This document shows positions 55,919 to 64,000 of a stretch of 64,000 bases of DNA, piece by piece. The notes under the pieces were generated by a model. The model was given only the letters and a program-made list of their open reading frames with translations. It was not told the DNA's origin and ran no database searches. Source of the DNA: RPQJ01 sp963793675 (lineage in GTDB: Bacteria; Pseudomonadota; Gammaproteobacteria; Steroidobacterales; Steroidobacteraceae); NCBI GenBank assembly GCA_963793675.1, contig CAWCBA010000005.1, forward strand, positions 310,001-374,000. The letters run 5' to 3'. The number at the start of each line of letters is the position of its first letter. The first letter of the stretch is position 1. The position numbers were made by a program, and so were the translations under genes.

Positions 55919-56392
55919 ATGCCTGAAAAGACCGTAACGCTCGACCGCAAGGTGCCTGCCTTCTCCGCTGCCGCCAGCGGTGGCAGGAAATGGCGGCTGG
56001 CCGATGCCGCCGGCAAGAACCTCGTCGTCTATTTCTATCCGAAGGACAACACGTCGGGCTGCACCAGGGAAGGCGAGGCTTTCCGCGACCTGCACGCGAA
56101 GTTCAAGAAGGCCGGTACGGTGGTCGTAGGCGTTTCGCCGGACAGCGTCGCATCGCACGACAAGTTCATCGCCAGGTACGGTTTCACGTTTCCGCTGCTC
56201 GCCGACGAGGACAAGGCCGTGTGCCAGCTGTTCGACGTGTGGAAGGAAAAGAGCATGTACGGCAGGAAGTACATGGGCGTCGAACGCAGCACCTTCCTGA
56301 TTGACGCCAAGGGGGTGCTGCGCAGGGAATGGCGCAAGGTGAAAGTGCCCGGCCACGCGGAAGAAGTGCTCGCCGCTGCTGCGGCGCTCTGA
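55919..56392 (+). CDS. bcp: Peroxiredoxin, Bcp type (single conserved Cys)
   Basis: The 157-residue protein is a second Bcp-like peroxiredoxin. The peroxidatic Cys is C48 in NTSGCTREGEAFRD, but the residue five positions later is Glu rather than the resolving Cys, so it must resolve differently. PKDNTSGCTREGEAF and GVSPDSVASHDKFIARYGF place the family. It follows gcvR by 12 bases and precedes phoH by 54. Confidence 0.92.
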   Translation: MPEKTVTLDRKVPAFSAAASGGRKWRLADAAGKNLVVYFYPKDNTSGCTREGEAFRDLHAKFKKAGTVVVGVSPDSVASHDKFIARYGFTFPLLADEDKAVCQLFDVWKEKSMYGRKYMGVERSTFLIDAKGVLRREWRKVKVPGHAEEVLAAAAAL

Positions 56393-56446
56393 CGCGGCGG
56401 ATCGTCGCTGCCCCTTCCCGTCACCACCACATCAGCGGAGCCCGAC

Positions 56447-57871
56447 TTGGCAAAGACCCGGAAGCAGATCGAACCCCGCAGGATCTACGTTCTCGACACC
56501 AACGTCATGATGCACGACCCCTCGGCCATATTCCGGTTCGAGGAGCACGACATCTTCATTCCCATGACCGTGCTCGAAGAACTCGACGCCGGCAAGAAAG
56601 GGCTTTCGGAATCGGCCCGCAACGTTCGACAGGTCAGCCGTTTTCTCGACGAGCTGATGGCGAACTCGGACAAGCTGCAGATCGATCACGGCATCGAATT
56701 GCCCTCGGCGAAGTTCACGCCGGGCGGCAAGAAGCCGCCGAGCGGCCGCCTCTATTTCCAGACCAGGCAGCTCAACGGCAACCTGCCTGCCACCCTCCCC
56801 GGCCACGGTGCCGACAATGCAATCCTCGCTCAGACGCTCGCGCTGCAGCAGGAGCACCGCGACGCACGCGTCACGCTGGTGTCCAAGGACATCAACCTGC
56901 GCATCAAGGCGGCAATCCTGGGGGTGCGCGCCGAGGACTATTACAGCGACAAGACGATCGAGGACGCCGACCTCCTCTATACCGGCATCGAAAAGCTGCC
57001 AGGCAATTTCTGGGACAAAGCGGGCCGCAAGCTCGAATCCTGGCACGAGGCCGGCGGCCGCTCGTTCTACCGCGTGCGCAACAAGCTGGCTGCCAACTGG
57101 GCGCCCAATCAATTCGTCTACCAGGCCGACGACCACGGCCTCGAAGGCATCGTGCGTTCGGTCGAAGGCGAGTCTGCCGTCATAGAAGTGGCGCGCGACT
57201 ACCGCAGCGAGCGCCACGGCGTCTGGGGCATCAGCGCGCGCAATCGCGAGCAGAACTTCGCGCTCAACCTGCTGCTCGATCCAGACATCGACTTCGTCAC
57301 CATCCTCGGTCCAGCGGGCACGGGCAAGACGCTGCTGACGCTGGCCGCGGGACTGTCGCAGGCCCTCGAGACGAACCGCTACACCGAGATCATCATGACG
57401 CGAGTGACGATCCCGCTGGGCGAGGACATCGGCTTCCTGCCAGGCACGGAAGAGGAAAAGATGGAGCCATGGATGGGCGCGCTGATGGACAACCTCGAGG
57501 TCCTGACACAAAGCCAGGAAGGCGGCAGCTGGGGTCGTGCCGCCACCAACGACCTGCTGCGCAACCGCATCAAGATCCGCTCGCTCAATTTCATGCGCGG
57601 CCGCACTTTCCTTAACCGCTACCTGATCCTGGACGAGGCGCAGAACCTGACTCCCAAGCAGATGAAGGCGCTGGTGACGCGGGCTGGCCCGGGGACCAAG
57701 CTGGTCTGTCTCGGCAACATCGCCCAGATCGATTCGCCGTACCTCTCCGAGACCACCTGCGGCCTCACCTACGTCGTGAACCGGTTCCGCGGCTGGCAGC
57801 ACTACGGCCACATTACCCTGACCCGCGGCGAACGCTCACGCCTCGCGGATTTCGCCTCCGAGACGCTGTAG
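56447..57871 (+). CDS. PhoH family protein with N-terminal PIN domain
   Basis: The 474-residue product joins a PIN RNase-like domain (YVLDTNVMMHDP, residues about 14-25, with the conserved Asp, and SKDINLRIKAA later) to a PhoH ATPase (GPAGTGKTLLTLAAG near residue 287; LILDEAQNLTPKQMK). It is a YlaK/PhoH-type predicted RNA helicase/nuclease; its cellular target is unknown. The start is TTG at 56447 with GGAG upstream. It follows the peroxiredoxin. Confidence 0.9.
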   Translation: MAKTRKQIEPRRIYVLDTNVMMHDPSAIFRFEEHDIFIPMTVLEELDAGKKGLSESARNVRQVSRFLDELMANSDKLQIDHGIELPSAKFTPGGKKPPSGRLYFQTRQLNGNLPATLPGHGADNAILAQTLALQQEHRDARVTLVSKDINLRIKAAILGVRAEDYYSDKTIEDADLLYTGIEKLPGNFWDKAGRKLESWHEAGGRSFYRVRNKLAANWAPNQFVYQADDHGLEGIVRSVEGESAVIEVARDYRSERHGVWGISARNREQNFALNLLLDPDIDFVTILGPAGTGKTLLTLAAGLSQALETNRYTEIIMTRVTIPLGEDIGFLPGTEEEKMEPWMGALMDNLEVLTQSQEGGSWGRAATNDLLRNRIKIRSLNFMRGRTFLNRYLILDEAQNLTPKQMKALVTRAGPGTKLVCLGNIAQIDSPYLSETTCGLTYVVNRFRGWQHYGHITLTRGERSRLADFASETL

Positions 57872-57917
57872 GTCGTCCCGAGGAACCCTCGGCAGGGTCC
57901 GCTGTCAGAGGGAACAC

Positions 57918-59462
57918 ATGAATCTCACCACCATCCTGCGCCGTTCCCGCCTGGCAGCGCTCGCCCTCGTGCTGGCCACTGCGCCGGCGTTGGCACAGTC
58001 CCAGAGGTCGTCGCAGGACCAGCTTCCCGAGATGGGGACGGCGGCCCAGGCTGCGCTCAGCCTCGAGGACGAGAGCCAGATCGGTCGCATGGTCATGCGG
58101 AACCTGCGCGAGTCCGGCATGGTCCTCGAGGACCCGGAGGTGCACGAATACATCCAGTCGCTGGGGCTGCGGCTGTCGAGCCTTGCCCAGGATGGCAACC
58201 GCAACTTCAATTTCTTCGTCGTGCGCGATCCGGCCATCAACGCGTTCGCCCTGCCAGGCGGGTACGTCGGCATTCACTCGGGCCTCATGCTCGAGACGCG
58301 CAATGAGAGCGAGCTCGCCGGCGTGCTGGCGCACGAGGTGGCGCACGTCACGCAGCGGCACATTGCGCGCGGACTCGAAGCACAGTCACGCGCAAACCTG
58401 ATGTCCACGGCCGCAATGCTCGCGGCGATCCTGGTGGGCGCGGTCGGAGGCGGCAGTTCGGACGTGACGATGGGCGCGATCAGCGCGGCCCAGAGCATGG
58501 CCGCGCAGGCAGGCATCAACTTTACCCGCGACAACGAATACGAGGCTGATCGCATCGGCATCGGCGTGCTCGCCTCTGCAGGGTTCGATCCAAACGCGAT
58601 GCCGGCGTTCTTCGACACGATGTTCCGCCGCACCCAGCTCGGCCCGGACCGCGTGCCCGAGTTGCTGCGCACGCATCCGGTCACCAGCAACCGCATCGCG
58701 GAATCCAAGGACCGTGCCTTGCAGTACCCGCAGGTCAACGCGAAGGACAGCCTCAGCTACGCGCTGATGAAGGAACGCATCCGCGTGCTGCTTGTCTCGC
58801 GCAGCGGCGACCCCCGCGACTACTACAACGCGCTCGGCGACAACGAAGCCGACCTGACGCTCGCCCAGACTTACGGCCGCGGCCTGTCACAACTTTATGG
58901 CAACGAAGCCGAAAAAGCGGTGGTCACGTTCACGCGGTTGCGCCAGCAGCACCCGGAAGTGATGGCATTCCACACCGCGCTCGGCCAGGCGCAGCTCGCC
59001 ACGGGCAGGACACAGGCGGCGCTGGAGACGCTGGAACGCGCGCTCGTGCTGGCCCCCCGCAACGTGCCGGTCACCGTCCGTTATGGCGAGGCACTGATGC
59101 AGGCGGGTCGCGCCAAGCGCGCCCACGAAGTGCTGCTCGACCTCTTCAACAATGTGCCGCCGACGCAGGAGCAGATCCGGCTGACGGCAATGGCCGCCAA
59201 CGCGGCAGGGGACGTGGCTGACGCCTACTCTTACATGGCGGAATACCACCTGATGGGCGGTGACCTCATGCTCGCCATCAACCAGCTCGAACTTGCGCTG
59301 TCGGTACCGAGCATCACGGAACAGCAGCGCGCCAAATTCGTGGCGCGGCTCAAGGAAGTGCGTGAATGGCTGCCAAAGGAACGCAACCGGTCGAAGCAGC
59401 CGTCGGACGAGCAGACGCCGGATGGAGAGCGTTCACCGGACCGGCAGCGCTCGCCGGGCTAA
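57918..59462 (+). CDS. bepA: Periplasmic M48 metalloprotease/chaperone BepA
   Basis: BepA assists outer-membrane protein assembly and degrades misfolded LptD/BamA. The 514-residue protein has a signal peptide (cleavage after ALAQ), the zinc motif HEVAHVTQRH near residue 139 and the third ligand Glu in NEYEADRIG near 208. TPR repeats run to about 470 (GLSQLYGNEAEKAVVTFTRL, RTQAALETLERALVLAP). The C-terminal 40 residues are hydrophilic and unstructured. It lies upstream of mlaA. Confidence 0.93.
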   Translation: MNLTTILRRSRLAALALVLATAPALAQSQRSSQDQLPEMGTAAQAALSLEDESQIGRMVMRNLRESGMVLEDPEVHEYIQSLGLRLSSLAQDGNRNFNFFVVRDPAINAFALPGGYVGIHSGLMLETRNESELAGVLAHEVAHVTQRHIARGLEAQSRANLMSTAAMLAAILVGAVGGGSSDVTMGAISAAQSMAAQAGINFTRDNEYEADRIGIGVLASAGFDPNAMPAFFDTMFRRTQLGPDRVPELLRTHPVTSNRIAESKDRALQYPQVNAKDSLSYALMKERIRVLLVSRSGDPRDYYNALGDNEADLTLAQTYGRGLSQLYGNEAEKAVVTFTRLRQQHPEVMAFHTALGQAQLATGRTQAALETLERALVLAPRNVPVTVRYGEALMQAGRAKRAHEVLLDLFNNVPPTQEQIRLTAMAANAAGDVADAYSYMAEYHLMGGDLMLAINQLELALSVPSITEQQRAKFVARLKEVREWLPKERNRSKQPSDEQTPDGERSPDRQRSPG

Positions 59463-59549
59463 GGCAACGACGACGCCACGCGAATCGGTAGAATGCCGCG
59501 CCTGGAGAACGACAGCGTCGTCGTTCCGTCGCCACGGCTGAAGGGTCCT

Positions 59550-60422
59550 ATGTTGCTCCGCACTTCTCGCAGCGCACCCCGGTCGCTGATCTCCTCCCTG
59601 GCGGTTGTCCTCAACCTGCTGGTCGCGGCGGCGTTGCTGGGTGGCTGCACAACGACGCAGGCCGACGGCAAACCGCGCGAGAAGAACCGTGACCCGGTCG
59701 AGAAGTTCAATCGCGGAGTCTACAAGTTCAACGACACCCTCGACCGTTACGCGCTGAAGCCCGCGGCCACCGTCTATCACGATTACACGCCGCAACTCGT
59801 GCAGACCGGTGTCGGCAACTTCTTCGAGAACCTGGGTTATCCGACCACGATCGTGAACCAGTTCCTGCAGGGCAAGTTCAAGGAGGGCGCGCAGGACACC
59901 GGGCGCTTCCTGCTGAACACGACACTCGGCTGGGGCGGGTTGATCGACGTGGCCTCCGGTGGCACTCGCTTGCCGAGACACGACGAGGACTCGGGCCAGA
60001 CGCTCGGCCGGTGGGGCGTGCCGCCTGGACCGTACCTCGTGCTGCCGTTCCTCGGGCCGGCCACGTTGCGGGACACACCGGCACGCATCGCCGACGATTT
60101 CACGCAGCCATTCCGCTGGTACAACTCGGGCTCGGAGCGCTGGTTTTCGCTCGGGCTCAGCTTCATCGACAAACGCGCGCAGTTCCTGCCGCTCGACAAC
60201 ACGCTGGCGCAGACATACGACCCCTACGCATTCGTGCGCAACGCGTACCTGCAGCGTCGGCAGTACGCGGTGTACGACGGCAATCCGCCGGAAGACAAGC
60301 TGTCCGGGGAAGACGAGGACTGGGCCGAGGAAGCGCTGAGGGAAAGCGAGGAGCCGGCCGCAGACGAAGGCGACGCGGTGGAACCGCCGGCTGATGAAAC
60401 CGGTGCACCCAGGCGGCAGTGA
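59550..60422 (+). CDS. mlaA: Outer-membrane lipoprotein MlaA (VacJ)
   Basis: MlaA removes phospholipid from the outer leaflet of the outer membrane and passes it to MlaC. From ATG 59550 the 290-residue product has lipobox LGGC after a signal sequence, then DPVEKFNRGVYKFNDTLDRY. The core VNQFLQGKFKEGAQDTGRFL, TLGRWGVPPGPYLVLPFLGP and SFIDKRAQFLPLD are hallmarks. A Glu/Asp-rich C-terminal tail is present. An upstream TTG/ATG at 59493 would add 19 unconserved residues. The rest of the pathway is divergent nearby. Confidence 0.95.
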   Translation: MLLRTSRSAPRSLISSLAVVLNLLVAAALLGGCTTTQADGKPREKNRDPVEKFNRGVYKFNDTLDRYALKPAATVYHDYTPQLVQTGVGNFFENLGYPTTIVNQFLQGKFKEGAQDTGRFLLNTTLGWGGLIDVASGGTRLPRHDEDSGQTLGRWGVPPGPYLVLPFLGPATLRDTPARIADDFTQPFRWYNSGSERWFSLGLSFIDKRAQFLPLDNTLAQTYDPYAFVRNAYLQRRQYAVYDGNPPEDKLSGEDEDWAEEALRESEEPAADEGDAVEPPADETGAPRRQ

Positions 60423-60500
60423 GGCTCACGCGCGAATGCGCGGCTGACGCAGGTGCCGGGCGGCTCGTTCGCGCGCTGTCGCGACCGATATGCGGAGAAC

Positions 60501-60803
60501 TCAGTGCCCGTCGGTGAGCAGGCTTTCGAGGTCCGAGATCCGCGCGACAGCAAGGATCTGCGCCGGAATGCCTTCGTATTGAATTACCGAGCCTCGCGAC
60601 TTCGCTGTCGCCAGCCATTCGACCAGTACAGCGAGACCAGCGCTGTCGGCCTCGGCGACGCGCGACAGGTCGATCGTGCACGTCGCGTCCCTGGGGATCA
60701 AGGCGAGACCCGCGGGCAACGCGCGGCCTGCAGTCGCATAGCCGAGCACCCCGCTCGCCTCGAGCCGGCCCTCGGCCACGCGTTGAATGCTGAATTGATC
60801 CAC
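60501..60803 (-). CDS. mlaB: Mla STAS-domain protein MlaB
   Basis: MlaB is a cytosolic STAS protein that activates the MlaFE ABC transporter. About 100 residues from GTG 60803 match the family length (E. coli 97). CTIDLSRVAEADSAGLAVLV gives the STAS fold with the Asp-Ser core. A longer ATG at 60872 is also possible, overlapping mlaC; the extra residues are low complexity. It ends the mlaFEDCB operon. Confidence 0.88.
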   Translation of the reverse strand: MDQFSIQRVAEGRLEASGVLGYATAGRALPAGLALIPRDATCTIDLSRVAEADSAGLAVLVEWLATAKSRGSVIQYEGIPAQILAVARISDLESLLTDGH

Positions 60804-60831
60804 TTCCAGACCGGTGCCTGCTGCCGTCGTC

Positions 60832-61545
60832 TCAACGACCGGCTTTGGCCGCCGGGCCCGTGCCGGGCGCATCCGGCTTACCCGCCGCGTTCTGCGCCTC
60901 GAGCCGCTGGATCACGGCATCGATGCCCTTCTGGTCGATCTCGGCGCCGAAGTCCGTGCGGTAGTTCTTGACGTACGAGATCCCTTCAATCGTGACGTCC
61001 CAGGCCTTCCAGCCCTGCGGCGTAGCACGCATCGTGTAGTTGACCGGTACCGGCGTGCCGTTGCTGCGCTTCACTTCAGTGCGCACGGTCGCGGCGCCCG
61101 ACGCGAGATCGCCCTTGAAGGGCAGGATCGTCAGGCGGTCGGCGGTGAATTCGGCGATCGCATCGCCATAGTTGCGCATCAGCGACTGGTAGAAGGCGTC
61201 GATGAAGCGCTTCTTCTGGGAGTCGGACGCCGTGCGCCAGTGCTTGCCCAGCACCAGGCGCGCCGCGTAGTCGACGTCGAAATTCGGCAGCAGGTACTTG
61301 TCGGCCAGCGCGCGCAGCCCCGACGGATCCTTGGCGATCGCTGCCCGGTTCGCGTCGAGCTCGCGCAGCAGGTCCTGCGAGACTTTCTGCATCAGCTCCT
61401 GCGGACCGGGTCCTGGCACCGCAACCGCCGACTTGGCGGCGGGCGCCGTCTGCGCCGGCAGCGGCAGCGGCGCCAGTCCGACCAGCGCAATGACGCACAT
61501 CGACCAGGCACCGAAGCTGCACTTTGCTGGCATTGCTGGAATCAC
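60832..61545 (-). CDS. mlaC: Phospholipid-binding periplasmic protein MlaC
   Basis: MlaC ferries phospholipid between MlaA and the inner-membrane complex. The 237-residue protein has a signal peptide (APLPLPAQTAP region). The Toluene-tolerance/MlaC fold includes DYAARLVLGKHWRTASDSQK, FIDAFYQSLMRNYGDAI, VPVNYTMRATPQGWKAWDV and GISYVKNYRTDF. GTG 61545 overlaps the mlaD stop by GTGA. The C-terminus is Ala/Gly-rich. Confidence 0.93.
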   Translation of the reverse strand: MIPAMPAKCSFGAWSMCVIALVGLAPLPLPAQTAPAAKSAVAVPGPGPQELMQKVSQDLLRELDANRAAIAKDPSGLRALADKYLLPNFDVDYAARLVLGKHWRTASDSQKKRFIDAFYQSLMRNYGDAIAEFTADRLTILPFKGDLASGAATVRTEVKRSNGTPVPVNYTMRATPQGWKAWDVTIEGISYVKNYRTDFGAEIDQKGIDAVIQRLEAQNAAGKPDAPGTGPAAKAGR

Positions 61546-62039
61546 TCCTGTGCCGCGGGCGCCGCTGTCGCATTCGACTTCGTGGCGGCCGAATTGAAGA
61601 GGTACTTGCTGATCAGGTTTTCGAGCACGATGGCGTCGTTCGCCATCACGACCTGTTCACCGTCCTTGTAGGGCTCGTCCGAGCCGCCCGGCGTCAAGCC
61701 GATGTACTGGCCGCCGAGCAATCCGGCGGTGTAGATGCTGGCGTCGCTGTCGTTCGGGATCGCGCGATAGTTGTCGCTGATCCGCATCGTCACGATCGCC
61801 TTGTACCGCTTCATGTCGTACTGGATGTCCTCGACCCGGCCGATCGTAACGCCGGCCATCGAGACCGGCGCGCCGGGCTTCAGGCCGCCAACGTTCTCGA
61901 ACGCTGCCAGGAGGCGGTACGAGTCGCTCTTCAACGAGAACCCACGGTTCGTGATCTGCGTGACCATGAACAGGATCGCGGCGAAGCCGAGCAACACGAA
62001 CAGCCCGGTGGAAATGTCGACAGTACGCGTTGAACGCAT
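61542..62039 (-). CDS. mlaD: Mla MCE-domain subunit MlaD
   Basis: MlaD forms a hexameric lipid-binding ring in the inner membrane. The 165-residue protein has one transmembrane helix (GLFVLLGFAAILFMV), the MCE domain (VGGLKPGAPVSMAGVTIGRV and IYTAGLLGGQYIGL) and a short C-terminal extension. It lies 8 bases after mlaE and overlaps mlaC. Confidence 0.95.
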   Translation of the reverse strand: MRSTRTVDISTGLFVLLGFAAILFMVTQITNRGFSLKSDSYRLLAAFENVGGLKPGAPVSMAGVTIGRVEDIQYDMKRYKAIVTMRISDNYRAIPNDSDASIYTAGLLGGQYIGLTPGGSDEPYKDGEQVVMANDAIVLENLISKYLFNSAATKSNATAAPAAQE

Positions 62040-62047
62040 GGTTCGTC

Positions 62048-62818
62048 CTACAGCATTAAGGCAGTGAGTATGTAATCGAGGATGAGCGTGACGACGGCAG
62101 AGATGACCACCGTCCGCGTCGTCGCACGCCCGACGCCCTCGGCCGTGGGCACTGCATTGTAACCTTCGAAGACAGCGATCAGGCTGCAGGCCACTCCAAA
62201 CACCAGGCCCTTGATCAGACCTTCGCGAATATCGCTGAGTTCCACGGCGCCGCGCATCTGCGACCAGTAGCTGCCGGAGTCGACTCCGAAGAACTCCACG
62301 CCGACGAGCTGCGCGCCGAACAGGCCGACCATGATGAAGATCGAGACCAGCAGCGGCATCGCGATGACGCCCCCGACGAAGCGCGGCAGGACCACGCGTC
62401 GCATCGGGTCGACGGCCATGATCTCCATCGCGGCGATCTGGTCAGTGGCACGCATCAGGCCCAGTTCGGCCGCGAGCGCGGTGCCGGCACGACCAGCGAA
62501 CAGGAGAGCCGTGACGACGGGACCGAGTTCCCGCAGCAGGCTGATCGCGGTCGCGGTGCCGAGGTATTCCTCGGACCCGAAGCGCGTCAGCAGGTCGTAG
62601 CCCTGCAGTCCGAGGACCATGCCGACGAAGAGGCCACAGGTCATGATGATGACCAGCGACATCGCACCCGTGTTGTACACCTGCTCGACGATCGGCCGGG
62701 CGCGCAGCAGGCCGGACGGCAGGATCGCGAACAGCCGCAGTCCGAAACGCACCAGCAGCCCGACGCGTTCGAGGAACGTCAGGAAGCTCTGCACGAACTC
62801 GCGCACGATCGTGATCAT
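62048..62818 (-). CDS. mlaE: Mla ABC transporter permease MlaE
   Basis: MlaE is the permease of the MlaFEDB lipid transporter. The 256-residue protein has five transmembrane helices with the family hallmarks VGMVLGLQGYDLLTRFGSEE, LLRELGPVVTALLFAGRAGT and AAELGLMRATDQIAAMEIM. It starts MITIVREFVQSF, overlapping the mlaF stop by ATGA. Confidence 0.96.
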   Translation of the reverse strand: MITIVREFVQSFLTFLERVGLLVRFGLRLFAILPSGLLRARPIVEQVYNTGAMSLVIIMTCGLFVGMVLGLQGYDLLTRFGSEEYLGTATAISLLRELGPVVTALLFAGRAGTALAAELGLMRATDQIAAMEIMAVDPMRRVVLPRFVGGVIAMPLLVSIFIMVGLFGAQLVGVEFFGVDSGSYWSQMRGAVELSDIREGLIKGLVFGVACSLIAVFEGYNAVPTAEGVGRATTRTVVISAVVTLILDYILTALML

Positions 62819-63672
62819 GCGAACACCTTGCCGCCCAGCAGTTGCTGGTGGTAATCGGGGGCCGGATAATGGAACGGAACCGGACCGTCCGCGAGTCCAT
62901 CGACAAACTGGTGCACGATCGGCGACGGGTGGTCGCGCAGTTCCGCCGTCGTGCCGCTTGCCACGACCTTGCCTTCCGAAATAATGAAGCTCGAGTCGGC
63001 GATCTGCGAGATTTCACGCACGTCGTGCGTCACCACGATGCTGGTGATGCCGAGCGCGTCGTTGAGCGAGCGGATGAGTCGCAGCACCACGCCCATTGAA
63101 ATGGGATCGAGGCCGGCAAAGGGCTCGTCGTAGATGAGGATCTCGGGATCCATGACGATGGCACGCGCGAGTGCAACGCGTCGTCCCATGCCGCCGGAGA
63201 GCTGTTGCGGGTACAGGTCGGCGGCGCCACGCAGGCCGACAGCGTGCAGTTTCGTCAGCACGATGGTGCGGATCAGGCGCTCCGGCAGCCGGGTATGTTC
63301 ACGCAGCGGAAACGCGACGTTCTCGAACACGTCGAGGTCCGTGAGCAGCGCCCCGTTCTGGAACAGCATGCCCATGCGCCGGCGCAGGGCGTACATCTGC
63401 TTGCGATTCAGCTTGGCCACGTCGAGGCCATCCACGACCACCTGGCCGCGGTCCGCACAGACCTGCCCGGTGATGAGCTTCAGCAGGGTGGTCTTGCCCG
63501 TGCCGCTCGGTCCCATGATGGCCGTGACCGCGCCGCGGCGGATCTCGATGTCGAGCCCACTGAAGACGCTCTTGCCCGAGTCCACGGCAAAATGGACACC
63601 GCGCAGCACGGCGATCGACGGCGATTGGGCCGCCGGAGCGGAGGCTGCGGCAGGTCCGGGTTGGTTATTCAC
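62815..63672 (-). CDS. mlaF: Mla ABC transporter ATP-binding protein MlaF
   Basis: MlaF powers lipid transport. Walker A is GPSGTGKTTLL, the signature LSGGMGRRVALARAI is intact, and Walker B EILIYDEPFAGLDPIS is followed by the H-loop THDVREIS. The start is placed at GTG 63672 (V-NNQPG), giving 285 residues; an upstream GTG at 63759 adds unrelated residues. It is the first gene of the operon mlaFEDCB and lies divergent from the Rrf2 regulator. Confidence 0.93.
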   Translation of the reverse strand: MNNQPGPAAASAPAAQSPSIAVLRGVHFAVDSGKSVFSGLDIEIRRGAVTAIMGPSGTGKTTLLKLITGQVCADRGQVVVDGLDVAKLNRKQMYALRRRMGMLFQNGALLTDLDVFENVAFPLREHTRLPERLIRTIVLTKLHAVGLRGAADLYPQQLSGGMGRRVALARAIVMDPEILIYDEPFAGLDPISMGVVLRLIRSLNDALGITSIVVTHDVREISQIADSSFIISEGKVVASGTTAELRDHPSPIVHQFVDGLADGPVPFHYPAPDYHQQLLGGKVFA

Positions 63673-63841
63673 GAGTTCGTTGTTTGGTTGCTTAATGGCA
63701 ACAGACCGCCACGGCCCGTTCGAGTTCCCCGATCTCGAACCACCGGTGACTGGCGGCACGGCCCACGAGAGCGCGCGATTCTAGCAGATTGGCGGACTTT
63801 CCCGTCCCGCATACGCTGCGGTGGGGTTGGCGCGGTGCCCG

Positions 63842-63866
63842 TATAGGACTAAAATCGTCCCAATTG
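63842..63866 (+). promoter_or_regulatory. Predicted Rrf2/IscR-type operator and promoter
   Basis: TATAGGACTAAAATCGTCCC includes a dyad GGAC(63846-63849)...GTCC(63857-63860). This resembles the type 1 IscR-class operator (GACT/AGTC dyad around an AT spacer). It sits 12 bases before the Rrf2 gene, fitting autorepression. Prediction only. Confidence 0.55.
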
Positions 63867-63877
63867 GAAAACGCGCC

Positions 63878-64000
63878 ATGCTACGCATCAGCAAACTCAC
63901 CGATTACGGCACGGTCATCCTGGCCTGCCTCGCCACCGCCCCGGACCGCCGACTGACGGCGACCGAGGTGGCCGAGCGCACTCGGCTCGGCCTGCCCACG
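63878..64000 (+). CDS. SUF-system Rrf2 family regulator (3' end beyond window)
   Basis: The 41 visible residues begin MLRISKLTDYGTVILACLAT and continue with LTATEVAERTRLGLPT, the wing-helix DNA-binding start of the Rrf2 family, subtype that regulates the SUF iron-sulfur assembly operon. The cysteine cluster region is not in the window. suf genes would be expected just downstream. Confidence 0.82.
   Translation, partial: MLRISKLTDYGTVILACLATAPDRRLTATEVAERTRLGLPT

Overview
The window is a GC-rich chromosomal segment of a free-living gammaproteobacterium. Gene content and order fit this: tolQRAB-pal-cpoB-queE-queC-tRNA-Lys, dapA/gcvR-bcp, dksA-gluQ, rimP-nusA-infB-rbfA-truB-rpsO-pnp, ruvCAB, sucAB-lpd and an mla lipid-transport operon. 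DksA has lost three of its four zinc cysteines, a form I recall from xanthomonad-like DksA proteins. I would place the organism near Xanthomonadales/Nevskiales/Steroidobacterales. That is inference, because no 16S gene is present.

Layout: 0-6 kb holds smc (3' part outside the window) divergent from dksA-gluQ-phaR-rsgA. 6-15 kb is a minus-strand translation and RNA operon, read rimP-nusA-infB-rbfA-truB-rpsO-pnp. 15-20 kb carries tyrosine catabolism (aminotransferase, hppD, hmgA, FAH-family hydrolase). 20-25 kb is mixed: a frameshifted M15 peptidase-like gene, a BON protein, a small lipoprotein, IS3 and MscS remnants, a DUF1326/DUF2182 pair and an SDR. 25-33.6 kb is tRNA-Lys, queC, queE, cpoB, pal, tolB, tolA, tolR, tolQ, ruvB, ruvA, ruvC. 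33.6-41.4 kb is relA and the 2-oxoglutarate dehydrogenase genes. 41.5-49 kb is accessory: a ChaA-like antiporter, a TIR/TPR protein, a TraB/GumN protein, an Ig-like secreted protein and a gene-poor scar with broken pieces. 49-54.4 kb has three tRNAs, GNAT, a peroxiredoxin, a histidine phosphatase, a broken apbE and an acyl-CoA synthetase. 54.4-64 kb is dapA, gcvR, bcp, phoH, bepA, mlaA, then the divergent mlaFEDCB operon and the start of a SUF-type Rrf2 regulator.

The genes fall into three working groups: expression machinery and stringent control (infB, nusA, rsgA, relA, dksA), envelope maintenance (Tol-Pal, Mla, BepA, lipoproteins) and central carbon or amino-acid metabolism (2-oxoglutarate dehydrogenase, tyrosine to fumarate plus acetoacetate, lysine entry).

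A key caution: at least eight genes contain apparent indels (M15 peptidase, queC, queE, tolQ, relA, the TIR/TPR gene, acyl-CoA synthetase, apbE). Several are normally essential or highly conserved, so many of these indels are probably sequence errors rather than true pseudogenes. apbE has four breaks in about 250 bases and may be genuinely decayed. I found no CRISPR array, prophage or complete mobile element, and no clearly new multi-gene system. The most unusual stretches are the scar regions at 21.8-22.3 kb and 46.9-48.5 kb, the REP-like palindrome at the truB start, the multi-hairpin leader before rimP, and an AT-rich pseudoknot-like repeat near 54.05 kb.
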